Source: Pedobacter rhizosphaerae (GTDB taxonomy: Bacteria > Bacteroidota > Bacteroidia > Sphingobacteriales > Sphingobacteriaceae). From it: a stretch of DNA of 64,000 nucleotides. The notes beneath the pieces are model-generated. The model saw only the letters and a program-made list of their open reading frames with translations, searched no databases and was not told where the DNA came from. The position numbers and the translations under genes are program-made. Below, piece after piece: positions 39,179 to 48,787 of this stretch. The stretch covers positions 96,676-160,675 of the forward strand of contig NZ_FOGG01000012.1 of the NCBI RefSeq assembly GCF_900111155.1. Reading direction: 5' to 3'. Numbering within the stretch: position 1 is the first letter of the stretch; each line of letters begins with the position of its first letter.

Positions 39179-39251
39179 CGTGTAAATTTTAAATATGATT
39201 GGAAAAAACTAACTTTACCATCAAGTTTACACGTCTTAAATGAGTGTAAAA
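39179..39251. promoter_or_regulatory. Cluster of GTGTAAA half-sites in a divergent promoter region
   Basis: CGTGTAAA at 39179-39186, TTTACACG at 39226-39233 and GTGTAAA at 39244-39250 lie between two divergent genes. The last two form an inverted repeat, GTTTACAC at 39225-39232 and GTGTAAAA at 39244-39251, separated by 11 bp, and end 34 bp before the acyltransferase start. This looks like an operator for an unknown regulator. The remaining part of the 316-bp gap (38970-39285) shows no gene. Confidence 0.45.
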
Positions 39252-39285
39252 CCAATAAAACCAGCTGATCCCACAACCTTTACTC

Positions 39286-39939
39286 ATGATTAAAGACAAA
39301 CCTAATAAATTTATAAAATGGCTAGCCACAGGAATTTCGGAGCGATGGATTTTACGTCATTTTGCTGCTATAAAATTTATTGGAGAGTTAGAGGTAAAAA
39401 ATGATCGTTCTTGCCTGATGCTCATGAATCATTACAGCTATAATGATGGAGCGATTCTGAATCGTATTTGCCGGCTACTTTTAAAAAAGCAATTAAGGGC
39501 AATGGTGGTCGAAGCACAACTGAAATTATTTCCAGCCTTGAAATACTTTGGTTGCTTTTCAGTGAATAAAAAGTCGAGAAAGATGATCGAATCTTTGAAT
39601 TATGCCACAGAGTTGCTTAAAGATCCCAATATCATGCTAGGTATTTATCCACAAGGAGGATTATTTTCCATACATTTAAATAAAATACATTTTGTAAGTG
39701 GATTGGAATATATCTTTAAACGTTCTCAATCAACACCTTACCAGGTTTTTTTCGGCGTAACATTGCTCGATTATCTGGAAAGCTTTAAACCGATAGCTCG
39801 TGTATACCTCATGGAATATAATGGCGAACGACAGGTTGATAAAATGGAAGAAGCTTACAACTTATTTTATTCAGAGTGTAAACAAAAGCATCAACGGTTT
39901 TATAATGCACCAGAAAGGGTAATTGATATTAAAGGGTAG
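39286..39939 (+). CDS. PlsC-like lysophospholipid acyltransferase
   Basis: A 217-residue acyltransferase-fold protein with the catalytic HX4D motif as N48-H49-YSYN-D54 and a later YPQGGLFS segment in the position of the EGTRS substrate-binding motif. It lacks the usual N-terminal transmembrane helix and is shorter than PlsC proper (about 240-250 residues), so the acceptor may be something other than lysophosphatidate. It is divergent from a YheT-type hydrolase gene. Confidence 0.82.
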   Translation: MIKDKPNKFIKWLATGISERWILRHFAAIKFIGELEVKNDRSCLMLMNHYSYNDGAILNRICRLLLKKQLRAMVVEAQLKLFPALKYFGCFSVNKKSRKMIESLNYATELLKDPNIMLGIYPQGGLFSIHLNKIHFVSGLEYIFKRSQSTPYQVFFGVTLLDYLESFKPIARVYLMEYNGERQVDKMEEAYNLFYSECKQKHQRFYNAPERVIDIKG

Positions 39940-40392
39940 CTAGTTGTTTTTGGTATAATTGTGTATTTCAATGAAACAGTATAGTACATTTGGGGCCAAA
40001 CTATGCAAATTCGATGCCAGGCACTTGCCCCTTTAGTTTTCAGGTTTGACTTTCCGCTTAGGCGAATCTACATTTTATCGGATAGTTATTTTTGACAGGT
40101 CTGATCATATACCAGGTTGGATTTGACTTAGTGGTGATTTCGGTACTTTGCCATTTATTTGAAACAGCATTCGGACTTAAGGAATACAGGTAACTATAAG
40201 CCATTGAGTGCTTATTTGGGATACGAAAAGACATCTTTTATAGGATGACGGCTAAAGATTGGATTTGCTTTCTGCGTGGTAAAAAAAAGAATTTGACTAC
40301 CTGATAACTAACATAGTTTCAATTCTGTTACATTATAAGATATTATTTTTTAGGCCTAAAGACCTATATTTGTGCCACACACCTGGGATTTG
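39940..40392. other. Intergenic region upstream of the efflux locus
   Basis: About 450 bp without a recognisable gene. It contains the candidate promoter at 40365-40372 near its right end and nothing else I can name. Confidence 0.5.
40365..40372 (+). promoter_or_regulatory. Probable -7 box of the efflux locus
   Basis: TATATTTG fits TAnnTTTG exactly and lies 20 bp before the Met codon at 40393. The upstream region is T-rich (around 40341-40351), but an exact TTTG at -33 is missing. Confidence 0.4.
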
Positions 40393-40794
40393 ATGATAAG
40401 TATAGACGAGGATTTTTACATCAGAAAAAAATTTCTAAGGCTGAATCTGGTTTCAGTACTTCCCTTGCTTCTTTTGGCCACATTTTTTTTTCGTGGTCAG
40501 GCATTTAGTCATTTTTCCTCCAATACGCATACACTCTTAACCAATGCGGCACAACTGCTGGCTCCTGAAAATGGTGATGAGCAAGTTAAAAAAACGATCT
40601 CTTCATTAGATACCAAATGGGCAAAATACCGGAAGAAATATAAGCATCTAAATGATTCCAGCAGTGATCTTCAGCCTTTTCAAAAAAGGGTAGAAGCGAG
40701 ATTAAATTTTATATTCAGCCCATATTTAGGTTACGAGAGCCCATTTTTTCGCTTAGAACAGCATTCTTTTCTTCATAGGCTGGCGTATTTCTGA
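40393..40794 (+). CDS. Small membrane-anchored protein upstream of RND genes
   Basis: About 133 residues from the ATG at 40393; a GTG at 40372 is also in frame but coincides with the candidate -7 box. One hydrophobic helix (LVSVLPLLLLATFFF, about 16-35) follows a charged N-terminus, and the rest is a soluble helical part with ISSLDTKWAKYRKKYKHL and a proline/tyrosine-rich end. I do not recognise the family. It precedes the adaptor gene by 163 bp in the same direction and may be an accessory or sensor of the pump; that is inference. Confidence 0.55.
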   Translation: MISIDEDFYIRKKFLRLNLVSVLPLLLLATFFFRGQAFSHFSSNTHTLLTNAAQLLAPENGDEQVKKTISSLDTKWAKYRKKYKHLNDSSSDLQPFQKRVEARLNFIFSPYLGYESPFFRLEQHSFLHRLAYF

Positions 40795-40957
40795 TCTTTT
40801 CTATTTAAAGTCCTAATTATTACCGTACTTCTTAAGATATGTTCCTGAATATCGCTCAGGGCAGTAGTACGGTTATGTTTTTGAACAAAGACATCATTTA
40901 GTGGATGTTTTTGCTCAAAAACTAGTTCTATGTGCTTACAGATAAAGACAATACACC

Positions 40958-42076
40958 ATGAAAATTAAATGCATAGTCATTGCAATCCTGGCAGCTGCAC
41001 TGCAGTCCTGCACCGGAGAGCAGACTAAGAAAAATGATAATGATATAGCGGAAATACCTGTTTTAAAACTTGTTCCACAGGATACATCCCTTTCCTTTGA
41101 CTACGTTGCTGATATCCAGGCCGTGAAAAACGTAGAAATACGCTCACGTTCGCGCGGTTTTATTGAAAAAGTTTTGGTAGATGAAGGTCAGAAGGTGAAT
41201 AAAGGCCAATTGCTTTTTAAACTAAATGACAATGAATACCGGATTGAGCTCAATAAGGCTAAGGCTAATTTATCCAGCGCTAAATCTGCGGCGAGTATCG
41301 CTAAGGTAGAATTGGACAGGATAAAAAGTCTGGTAGAAAAGAAAGTGATCTCAAGCTCTGAGCTTACCTTGGGCAAGGCCAGGCTGGAAGAGGCAGAGGC
41401 ACGGATCAAGTCGGCAAGGGCGATGATTGATGATGCAAATCAAAGGTTATCGTATGCACAAATCCGTGCACCTTTTGAAGGTATTATTGATAGAATCCCG
41501 TTAAAAACGGGAAGCCTTATAGAGGAGGGAGCATTGCTCACAACGCTTTCTGATACGCAAAATATGTATGCTTATTTCGATATTTCCGAAAACGAATACC
41601 TGCAGTTTACCAAGGCTGGAAACGGAAGGTTTGATCAGGATAAGCAAACCAGTCTGATCCTGTCTGATGGATCCGTTTATCCTTTAAAAGGGAAGATACA
41701 GACGCACGAGAATATATTTTCAGGTAATACAGGTTCAATCGCCTTCAGGGCAATTTTCCCTAATCCAAAAAATGTGCTTAAACATGGTGCTTCCGGAAAG
41801 GTCAAACTTCATTCGGCACTCAAGCAAAGCCTGCTCATCCCTCAGAAATCGGTTTTTGAAATTCAGGATAAAAACTACGTTTTTGTACTGGGCAAAAACA
41901 ATACGGTGAAAATGAAAAGCTTCATGCCTAAAATGAGGCTGCCTGGATATTTTGTATGTGGTGAGGGGCTGAATGCCGGTGATACCATTGTATACGAAGG
42001 GATTCAGAATATCCGCGATGGGGCAACAATTAAGCCGGTAGCCACCAGCCAAAAGGTGCTCTTTGCACAAAAGTAA
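40958..42076 (+). CDS. RND efflux periplasmic adaptor (membrane fusion lipoprotein)
   Basis: A 372-residue adaptor with lipoprotein signal IAILAAALQSC. The order is standard: beta-barrel strand, lipoyl half with RSRGFIEKVLVDEGQKVNKGQLLFKL, an alpha-hairpin (about 85-165), second lipoyl half with YAQIRAPFEGIIDRI, beta-barrel (GKVKLHSALKQSLLIP) and membrane-proximal domain. It bridges the inner-membrane pump and outer-membrane channel encoded next. The Cys anchors it to a membrane, as in AcrA. Confidence 0.93.
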   Translation: MKIKCIVIAILAAALQSCTGEQTKKNDNDIAEIPVLKLVPQDTSLSFDYVADIQAVKNVEIRSRSRGFIEKVLVDEGQKVNKGQLLFKLNDNEYRIELNKAKANLSSAKSAASIAKVELDRIKSLVEKKVISSSELTLGKARLEEAEARIKSARAMIDDANQRLSYAQIRAPFEGIIDRIPLKTGSLIEEGALLTTLSDTQNMYAYFDISENEYLQFTKAGNGRFDQDKQTSLILSDGSVYPLKGKIQTHENIFSGNTGSIAFRAIFPNPKNVLKHGASGKVKLHSALKQSLLIPQKSVFEIQDKNYVFVLGKNNTVKMKSFMPKMRLPGYFVCGEGLNAGDTIVYEGIQNIRDGATIKPVATSQKVLFAQK

Positions 42077-42145
42077 TTTATTGAAATATTTTCATCTATG
42101 CCGTTCCGTTTTGCGGAGCATGGCATTGTATTATCCTATAATTAA

Positions 42146-45100
42146 ATGGTAGAAACATTTATCAGACGGCCGGTACTTTCACTGGTCATCTCGCTAATAT
42201 TGATTTTATTGGGCGTTTTAGCCTTATTTAAACTGCCCATAACGCAGTTTCCCGATATTGTGCCACCATCGGTAGTGGTAACGGCCAATTATAATGGTGC
42301 TAACGCTGAGGTGTGTGCCAAAGCGGTGGCCACACCATTGGAAAAAGCCATAAATGGTGTTCCTGGTATGACTTACATGAATACTGTAAGCAGCAACAAT
42401 GGGGTAACCTTGATTCAGGTGTTTTTTAACGTAGGCACCGATCCGGATCAAGCTGCTGTAAACGTACAAAACCGGGTAACTACAGTTCTTGATGAGCTTC
42501 CTGAAGAAGTGATTAAAGCTGGTGTAACCACCGAAAAGGAAGTAAACAGTATGCTGTTATACTTAAATATAACCAGCAAGGATCCCGGGATGAACGAAGA
42601 GTTCATCTATAATTTCGCGGATATCAATGTACTTCAGGAGCTAAAAAGGATTGATGGTGTTGGATTTGTGGAGATAATGGGTGCCAGAGACTATTCTATG
42701 CGGGTATGGCTTAAACCTGACAGGATGCTGTCGCATAATATTTCAACTGAGGAGATCATTGAGAAAATGCGCAGCCAGAATATTGAAGCTGCACCGGGTG
42801 TAGCGGGTGAAAATTCGGGGAAAGGCACTGAGGTGAAGCAATATGTGTTGAGGTATACCGGAAAATTCAATAATAAAGACGAATATGAAAATATGGTCCT
42901 CAAGGCTCAGCGTGATGGAGGGGTAACCCGTTTAAAGGATATTGCAGATATCGAATTTGGTACGGTGAGTTATGATATGGTTTCTAAAACTGATGGGAGG
43001 CCTTCCGCGTCCATTATGATCAAGCAACGTCCGGGATCGAATGCCAGTGAGGTAATTGATAACATCAAATCCAAAATGGCCAGTTTAAAGAAGAATTCTT
43101 TTCCTCCAGGAATGGAATATAATTATGCCTATGATGTTTCGCGATTTTTGGATGCGAGTATTCATGAGGTACTCCGAACCTTAATAGAGGCATTTATATT
43201 GGTTTTTATAGTGGTTTTCATCTTTCTGCAAGATTTTCGCAGCACCTTGATCCCTGCGCTGGCTGTACCTGTTGCACTGATCAGTACCCTTGCGTTTCTG
43301 CTGATAATGGGTTTTTCGATCAATATTTTAACACTTTTTGCTTTGGTTCTTGCCATCGGGATTGTGGTAGATAATGCAATAGTTGTGGTTGAAGCAGTTC
43401 ACGTGAAAATGACTGAAGAACACTTACCACCAATGGAAGCCACCATATCGGCGATGAAGGAAATCAGTGGAGCCATTGTAGCCATTACCCTGGTGATGTC
43501 GGCGGTGTTTGTGCCTGTGGCCTTTCTTTCTGGACCAGTAGGTGTTTTTTACCGTCAGTTTTCACTCACCTTAGCCATTTCAATTGTTATTTCAGGAATC
43601 AATGCCTTGACTTTAACTCCTGCGCTTTGTGCATTAATGTTGCAACATGGCCACAACCAGGAGAAAAAAAGGGGACCTATCCAACGTTTCTTCAATTTGT
43701 TTAACCGTGGATATAACAAAACCGAACGAAAATATGGTCGCCTGGTGAGGTTGATCATAGGTCGTAAACCCGTAACAATAGCCTTGCTTTTATTTTTTAT
43801 ACTGGCTACCTGGTTAGGAAACAGTATCCTTCCATCGGGGTTTATTCCTACCGAAGACCAGGGGATGGTTTATGTGAATGTTACCACTCCGCCAGGATCT
43901 ACAGTAGAGCGTACAGAGGAGGTGTTAGATAAAATTCATGCCGTAACCAAAGGGTTTCCTGCAATAGAGAATGTGAGTACACTGGCAGGTTACAGTTTGA
44001 TGAGTGATATTACTGGTGCTTCATATGGCATGGCTATGATTAATCTTTCGGCGTGGGATGACCGGGAGGAAAGTGTTGAGGATCTGATTGCTAAGCTCAA
44101 AACACAAACAAATGGCATAAGTGACGCTGCCATTGAGTTCTTTTCCCCTCCAACTGTGCCCGGCTTCGGAAATGCGAGTGGCTTTGAACTTCGGTTGCTA
44201 GATAAAAATAAGGGCGGCGATCTGGAAAAGACCGCCAGGGTGACCGAAGATTTTCTGGCTTCGCTAAAGAGCAACAGTGCTATTTCAGGGGTATTTACAA
44301 GTTTTGATCCTAATTTTCCACAGTATATGATCCATATCGATCAGGATATGGCAGCACAAAAGGGCGTAACGGTTGATAATGCGATGAGTACACTTCAAAC
44401 GCTAGTGGGAAGTTACTATGCCACCAATTTTATCCGGTTTGGGCAAATGTATAAAGTAATGCTCCAGGCCTATCCTCAATATCGCAGCAAGCCTAGTGAT
44501 TTATTAAGTTTATATGTAAAGAATGATCGTGGGGAGATGATACCATATTCATCATTTGTTTCCCTGGAGCGGGTATATGGTCCTGAGCAGATAAACCGCT
44601 ACAATATGTATCCCTCAGCGATGATTAACGGTGATGCGGCGGCTGGTTTTAGCAGTAGTGATGCGATAGAAGTTGTGGAGCAAACTGCAAAGGAGAAACT
44701 ACCACGGGGATTTGATATAGAATGGTCAGGAATGACCCGCGAACAGATTCTTTCGGGAAATCAGGCGATCTATATTTTTATCATTTGCCTGGTATTTGTT
44801 TACCTGATCCTTGCTGCTCAGTATGAGAGTTTCCTGCTACCGCTTCCGGTACTTTTATCGTTGCCTGCCGGAATTGCAGGTGCATTTTTTACGTTAAAGT
44901 TTGCCGGCCTGGAGAATAATATCTATGCCCAGGTGGCATTGGTCATGCTGATCGGTTTGTTGGGTAAAAATGCCATCCTGATTATCGAATTTGCTGAACA
45001 AAAACGCAAGGCTGGCCTGTCGGTGAGCAAGGCTGCTGCCATGGGAGCAATATCAAGGCTCAGGCCTATTTTGATGACTTCGTTTGCTTTTGTTGCGGGG

Positions 45101-45304
45101 CTTATCCCACTTTGTATTGCTTCCGGAGCAGGTGCCGTAGGTAACCGGTCTATCGGGATGACAGCCGTAGGAGGGATGCTTATCGGAACATTGTTCGGCG
45201 TAGTGCTGATTCCAGGCCTTTATGCCCTTTTCGCAAAATCTAATAAGATTAAAAACAAGCCAGATTTGGCAAATAGTAAAAGACTCCAAAATGAATCTAT
45301 ATAA
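42146..45304 (+). CDS. RND multidrug efflux pump, HAE1 (AcrB-like) family
   Basis: A 1052-residue inner-membrane proton antiporter, normal length for the family. It starts FIRRPVLSLVISLILILLG, has two periplasmic loops, and shows GFIPTEDQGMVYVNV and the TM10 motif LLGKNAILIIEFAEQ with the relay lysine. In TM4 the AcrB Asp-Asp pair is Asp-Asn (GIVVDNAIVVVEAV), so only one carboxylate of the pair is present. HAE1 pumps export hydrophobic drugs and toxic compounds; the sequence is not of the metal-exporting CusA type. Confidence 0.94.
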   Translation: MVETFIRRPVLSLVISLILILLGVLALFKLPITQFPDIVPPSVVVTANYNGANAEVCAKAVATPLEKAINGVPGMTYMNTVSSNNGVTLIQVFFNVGTDPDQAAVNVQNRVTTVLDELPEEVIKAGVTTEKEVNSMLLYLNITSKDPGMNEEFIYNFADINVLQELKRIDGVGFVEIMGARDYSMRVWLKPDRMLSHNISTEEIIEKMRSQNIEAAPGVAGENSGKGTEVKQYVLRYTGKFNNKDEYENMVLKAQRDGGVTRLKDIADIEFGTVSYDMVSKTDGRPSASIMIKQRPGSNASEVIDNIKSKMASLKKNSFPPGMEYNYAYDVSRFLDASIHEVLRTLIEAFILVFIVVFIFLQDFRSTLIPALAVPVALISTLAFLLIMGFSINILTLFALVLAIGIVVDNAIVVVEAVHVKMTEEHLPPMEATISAMKEISGAIVAITLVMSAVFVPVAFLSGPVGVFYRQFSLTLAISIVISGINALTLTPALCALMLQHGHNQEKKRGPIQRFFNLFNRGYNKTERKYGRLVRLIIGRKPVTIALLLFFILATWLGNSILPSGFIPTEDQGMVYVNVTTPPGSTVERTEEVLDKIHAVTKGFPAIENVSTLAGYSLMSDITGASYGMAMINLSAWDDREESVEDLIAKLKTQTNGISDAAIEFFSPPTVPGFGNASGFELRLLDKNKGGDLEKTARVTEDFLASLKSNSAISGVFTSFDPNFPQYMIHIDQDMAAQKGVTVDNAMSTLQTLVGSYYATNFIRFGQMYKVMLQAYPQYRSKPSDLLSLYVKNDRGEMIPYSSFVSLERVYGPEQINRYNMYPSAMINGDAAAGFSSSDAIEVVEQTAKEKLPRGFDIEWSGMTREQILSGNQAIYIFIICLVFVYLILAAQYESFLLPLPVLLSLPAGIAGAFFTLKFAGLENNIYAQVALVMLIGLLGKNAILIIEFAEQKRKAGLSVSKAAAMGAISRLRPILMTSFAFVAGLIPLCIASGAGAVGNRSIGMTAVGGMLIGTLFGVVLIPGLYALFAKSNKIKNKPDLANSKRLQNESI

Positions 45305-46724
45305 AAGAATATCCCTTTTTTGTTATCCGGTAGTTTTACTGGTGTTAATTATCCAATCCTGTGGATCCGTAAAGCAAACCAGCTTGCCTTCGCTTAAAAA
45401 GTTGCCCGACAGTTTTAATGCTGTTCGTACTGAGGCACAAAGCCTAAACTGGGAAGAGCTTTTTACACAGCAGGAGCTTAAGGCGCTTATTGATAGTGCT
45501 TTAGTTAATAATCTTGATCTTAAGTCTGGGCTTCAACGGATTTTAATGGCAGGTGCAAACCTGAAGTTGAGCAGATCACAGTTGCTTCCGGCTTTAAACC
45601 TGGGGCTTTCAGCGGGTGTAGATCGCTTCGGCAATTACACCATGAACGGTGTGGGAAATTATGATACGAATTTTTCCGAGCGTTTGAGCGCGGACCAGAA
45701 AATACCTAATCCAACCCCAGATTATTTTATGGGTTTCAGAAGTTCCTGGGAGATTGATATCTGGGGTAAATTGTCTCAGCGTAAACAAGCAGCTTACAAC
45801 CGTTATCTGGCCAGTACCAAAGGTCTTCAATGGTTTAAAACACAATTAATTTGTCAGGTAGCAGAACTTTACTATGAACTTATCGCACTTGAAAAACGCC
45901 AGGAAATTCTCCAGCGAAATATCAAACTTCAGCAAAAGGGCCTGGAGATTATTGAAGCACAGCTAGTTGGAGGTAGGGCTACTTCCCTTGCTGTGAGTCA
46001 GTTCAGGGCTCAAAAGCTGGCCACCGAGGGGAAGCAGTTTCAGATTAGACAGGCCATAATTCGAATTGAAAACCAAATCAACCTGATTAGAGGGCAATAT
46101 GAAGGGGCAGTGGCACGTGATACCAGTGCAATGAATAAAGCGCTGCCAAATCAGCTTTATACCGGAATTCCATCCAGTGTTTTACTTTCCCGGCCTGACA
46201 TCCAAGAGGCTGAGCTGCAGCTCAAAGCTACAAAAGCAGATGTAAGCGCCGCCAGAAAGGCGTTTTTTCCATCCCTTAATTTAAACGGATATGTGGGGTA
46301 TAATGCATTTAAACTTCCGCTATTATTTTCACCAAGTTCTCTGGCAGCAGGATTTCTGGGCGGGCTCTCAGCACCATTACTCAATAGGGCAGCATTGAAA
46401 AACACTTACAAGCTGGCCAACTCTGCACAACTTTCAGCCTTTTATAATTATCAGAAAAAGATTATTAAGGGATACCAGGAAGTGTCTGCGCAACTTTCGG
46501 CAATAGAAAACTATAAAAAGGCTTATCAATATAAAACCAGGGAGGTTAAAGAACTTAGCAACGCTGTGGCCAATGCAAATGACCTTTACCTTGCTGGTTA
46601 TGCCAGTTATTTAGAGGTGATAGTGGCCCAGGCCAGCGTATTAAATGCAGAAATGGAACAGGTAGATATTAAGCAGGCATCCTACACTGCACTGATAGGT
46701 TTATTCAGGGCCTTAGGCGGTTAA
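45291..46724 (+). CDS. TolC-like outer-membrane efflux lipoprotein (NodT/OprM type)
   Basis: The start is the ATG at 45291, which overlaps the pump gene by 14 bp and begins a lipoprotein signal (YPVVLLVLIIQSCGS); a longer in-frame extension would run into the pump coding sequence. The 477-residue protein has the two repeated OEP domains, with WEELFTQQELKALIDSALVNN and SRPDIQEAELQLKATKADVSAARKAFFPSL visible. It forms the exit duct of the tripartite pump. Confidence 0.93.
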   Translation: MNLYKRISLFCYPVVLLVLIIQSCGSVKQTSLPSLKKLPDSFNAVRTEAQSLNWEELFTQQELKALIDSALVNNLDLKSGLQRILMAGANLKLSRSQLLPALNLGLSAGVDRFGNYTMNGVGNYDTNFSERLSADQKIPNPTPDYFMGFRSSWEIDIWGKLSQRKQAAYNRYLASTKGLQWFKTQLICQVAELYYELIALEKRQEILQRNIKLQQKGLEIIEAQLVGGRATSLAVSQFRAQKLATEGKQFQIRQAIIRIENQINLIRGQYEGAVARDTSAMNKALPNQLYTGIPSSVLLSRPDIQEAELQLKATKADVSAARKAFFPSLNLNGYVGYNAFKLPLLFSPSSLAAGFLGGLSAPLLNRAALKNTYKLANSAQLSAFYNYQKKIIKGYQEVSAQLSAIENYKKAYQYKTREVKELSNAVANANDLYLAGYASYLEVIVAQASVLNAEMEQVDIKQASYTALIGLFRALGG

Positions 46725-46818
46725 GGGGCTTCCTAGTAATTTACGGTTAAACTGATTTAAGAATAATATGCTTAGCCTACTATCACACTAAGCTGATGAG
46801 TTGTGATAGAATAAAAAT

Positions 46819-46857
46819 AAAGCAAGAGGGCGAAAAGGTCCTCTTGCTTTATTTTTT
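46819..46857. terminator. Strong terminator of the RND operon
   Basis: AAAGCAAGAGG (46819-46829) pairs perfectly with CCTCTTGCTTT (46840-46850), followed by ATTTTTT. It may serve both the pump operon and the convergent minus-strand genes. A second small hairpin, CTATCACA / TGTGATAG, lies just before it at 46780-46809. Confidence 0.8.
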
Positions 46858-47021
46858 AAGAAATTGGTGCTGAACGGAGGCATCATTCGCATATAAACGC
46901 AATTTCGTTTAAGAAGTGTATTTTTATTTGGTTGTACATGGCTATAACTACTTTTGTTGCATCCCTATTCCCAAAAAAATTCTCCTTTAGCGGTTTGGTT
47001 ATGTAACTTCTCGCTACTTTC

Positions 47022-48077
47022 CTATAGCTGATCTGTAGGGGTATTGATTTTTTGTTCTGCAAGCGCCCTTTCTTCTTGTGTAGCAACCGGAATCTCATTT
47101 TTCTTTTCTGCCTGTGGGGCATATTCAAGGTTTACACACATAGGATAGTGGTCAGAGCCACAGCTGCTGAGTCTATTAATTGATTTGAGCGAAAAATCCC
47201 CGGAACAGAAAATATGGTCAAGTGGAAACCGGAGGAAAAAGTACTTGGCATTAAAACTGTTAAAAAATCCCCTCCCGCGTCTCGGATCTAATAATCCACT
47301 GATTTTTCCAAAAAGATCTGTAGTGTAACTCCAGGCCACATCATTTAAATCGCCCATTACAATAACCGGAAGTTGACAGTTCTTTGCCTCTTTTGCAATC
47401 ATCAGGATCTCTTTATCACGCTCGGTTGATCTTGGATTTTCCTGGGGTACGGGAGGCTGTGGATGCAAACAGTAAAGCTTTACGGGCTGTCCTATAGGCA
47501 AAATAACTTCTGCTTCTATGGAAGGTATATCCTGTTCAACGAGAAATTTAACCTCTCCGCTCAATGGTAACCTGGAATATAACACCATCCCATATGTATT
47601 TTCCAATGGCGCTTTTAATTGGTAAGGATATTTCTGTTCTATCGCTTCCATCTGGTTCTGCCACCATAAATTGGTTTCCACTAAAAGGATCACATCAGGA
47701 TCACATTGTTCTATTAATTTGTAGTACTGGTGCGATTGCCTGTTTTCCTGGTAGACGTTGGCAATCAGAATTTTAAGGTTGCTGGGACCCGAAGGACTTT
47801 TTGTGGTGATGATCTGTTTTTTAGCCAGTGGAGTGTAAGGGAAAACCAGGTAACATAGATAGATCAGGTTAATGGCCAAACCAATCAATACCACATATCC
47901 AGGCACATCTTTGGGGAAAGCCATTAACAATGTCCCCAAAAACAAAATGATATTTAAAACAAGCTTTTGAAGCCTGGGATACTCAAATACACGGAAAACC
48001 CAATAATCATGTCTGATAAAAGGGACTATGGTTGAAAACATTAAAAAAATGCTTAAGTAAAAAAGGGTGTTCTGCAT
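47022..48077 (-). CDS. Membrane-anchored endonuclease/exonuclease/phosphatase-fold protein
   Basis: A 351-residue protein with two or three N-terminal transmembrane helices (about 1-95) and an EEP domain from about 100. Landmarks are ILIANVYQENRQ, DPDVILLVETN (catalytic Glu), VMGDLNDVAWS and the terminal SDHYPMCV. It follows the ECF sigma gene by 15 bp, so the two probably form an operon. Related proteins are nucleases or phosphodiesterases, possibly acting on lipids or phospho-compounds outside the membrane. Substrate unknown. Confidence 0.85.
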   Translation of the reverse strand: MQNTLFYLSIFLMFSTIVPFIRHDYWVFRVFEYPRLQKLVLNIILFLGTLLMAFPKDVPGYVVLIGLAINLIYLCYLVFPYTPLAKKQIITTKSPSGPSNLKILIANVYQENRQSHQYYKLIEQCDPDVILLVETNLWWQNQMEAIEQKYPYQLKAPLENTYGMVLYSRLPLSGEVKFLVEQDIPSIEAEVILPIGQPVKLYCLHPQPPVPQENPRSTERDKEILMIAKEAKNCQLPVIVMGDLNDVAWSYTTDLFGKISGLLDPRRGRGFFNSFNAKYFFLRFPLDHIFCSGDFSLKSINRLSSCGSDHYPMCVNLEYAPQAEKKNEIPVATQEERALAEQKINTPTDQL

Positions 48078-48092
48078 AGGTATAAATAATGA

Positions 48093-48623
48093 TTATACAA
48101 GTCCTTTTTTATAGTCGTAATTGGAATAGCTTTGCAGGTATTCTTTTAAAAGCTTCCTGGCAACATGGATCCGGGTTTTAACCGTGCCAATAGGCAAGTT
48201 CAACTGCACTGCAATCTCATGGTATTTATAGCCCTCAAAATGACGGATAAATGGTGTTGAATAGTATTCAGGAATATTTTGAAGTGCTTTTCTGATGTCT
48301 TTCATTATCATTGTGCCTTCCCCTGCATTTTGAGTGGCACTATATTTTAATTCCTGGTAACTCACCTCATCATTTTGACTAATTAGTGCATTGGTTTTAG
48401 TCTTGCGCCTGTAGTTATTGATGAAAGTGTTTTTCATAATGGTGAATAACCAGGCCTTAAGGTTACTTCCTGTCTCAAATTGTGTATAATATTTGAAGGC
48501 TTTCATCATGGTATCCTGAACCAGGTCATCAGCATCTTCCGGGTTCTGGGTATGGCGCATTGCAAATTGATACAATGCCGGAGCCAATAAAGAGGTCTGC
48601 TGACTGAATTCGTTATGGGTCAT
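48093..48623 (-). CDS. ECF RNA polymerase sigma factor
   Basis: A 176-residue sigma factor with region 2 (NPEDADDLVQDTMMKAFKYYTQF, LKAWLFTIMKNTFINNYRRK) and region 4 (YHEIAVQLNLPIGTVKTRIHVARKLLKEYL). No anti-sigma gene is adjacent; instead the downstream gene encodes a membrane EEP-fold protein. It is divergent from the kai operon, with about 160 bp between the two starts. Confidence 0.92.
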   Translation of the reverse strand: MTHNEFSQQTSLLAPALYQFAMRHTQNPEDADDLVQDTMMKAFKYYTQFETGSNLKAWLFTIMKNTFINNYRRKTKTNALISQNDEVSYQELKYSATQNAGEGTMIMKDIRKALQNIPEYYSTPFIRHFEGYKYHEIAVQLNLPIGTVKTRIHVARKLLKEYLQSYSNYDYKKGLV

Positions 48624-48731
48624 ATAGGGTGTCTTGTGGATGATGTCGTTTCTAGCAAATTAAGTACCATGATTTTCTGTTGCAAAATGAAAATTGTAAC
48701 TGACTTAAACTGCTATTCCGGGCTGTTGTGG

Positions 48732-48760
48732 TTTGGAACTTGGAATACACACTATTTTTA
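48732..48760 (+). promoter_or_regulatory. Candidate promoter of the kai operon
   Basis: TTTG at 48732-48735, a 17-bp spacer, then TATTTTTA at 48753-48760 (one mismatch to TAnnTTTG). Transcription would start near 48767, only about 20 nt before the ATG at 48788, which supports that ATG as the original kaiC start. Confidence 0.4.
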
Positions 48761-48787
48761 ATAGCTTTATCTATTAATTTATTATGA

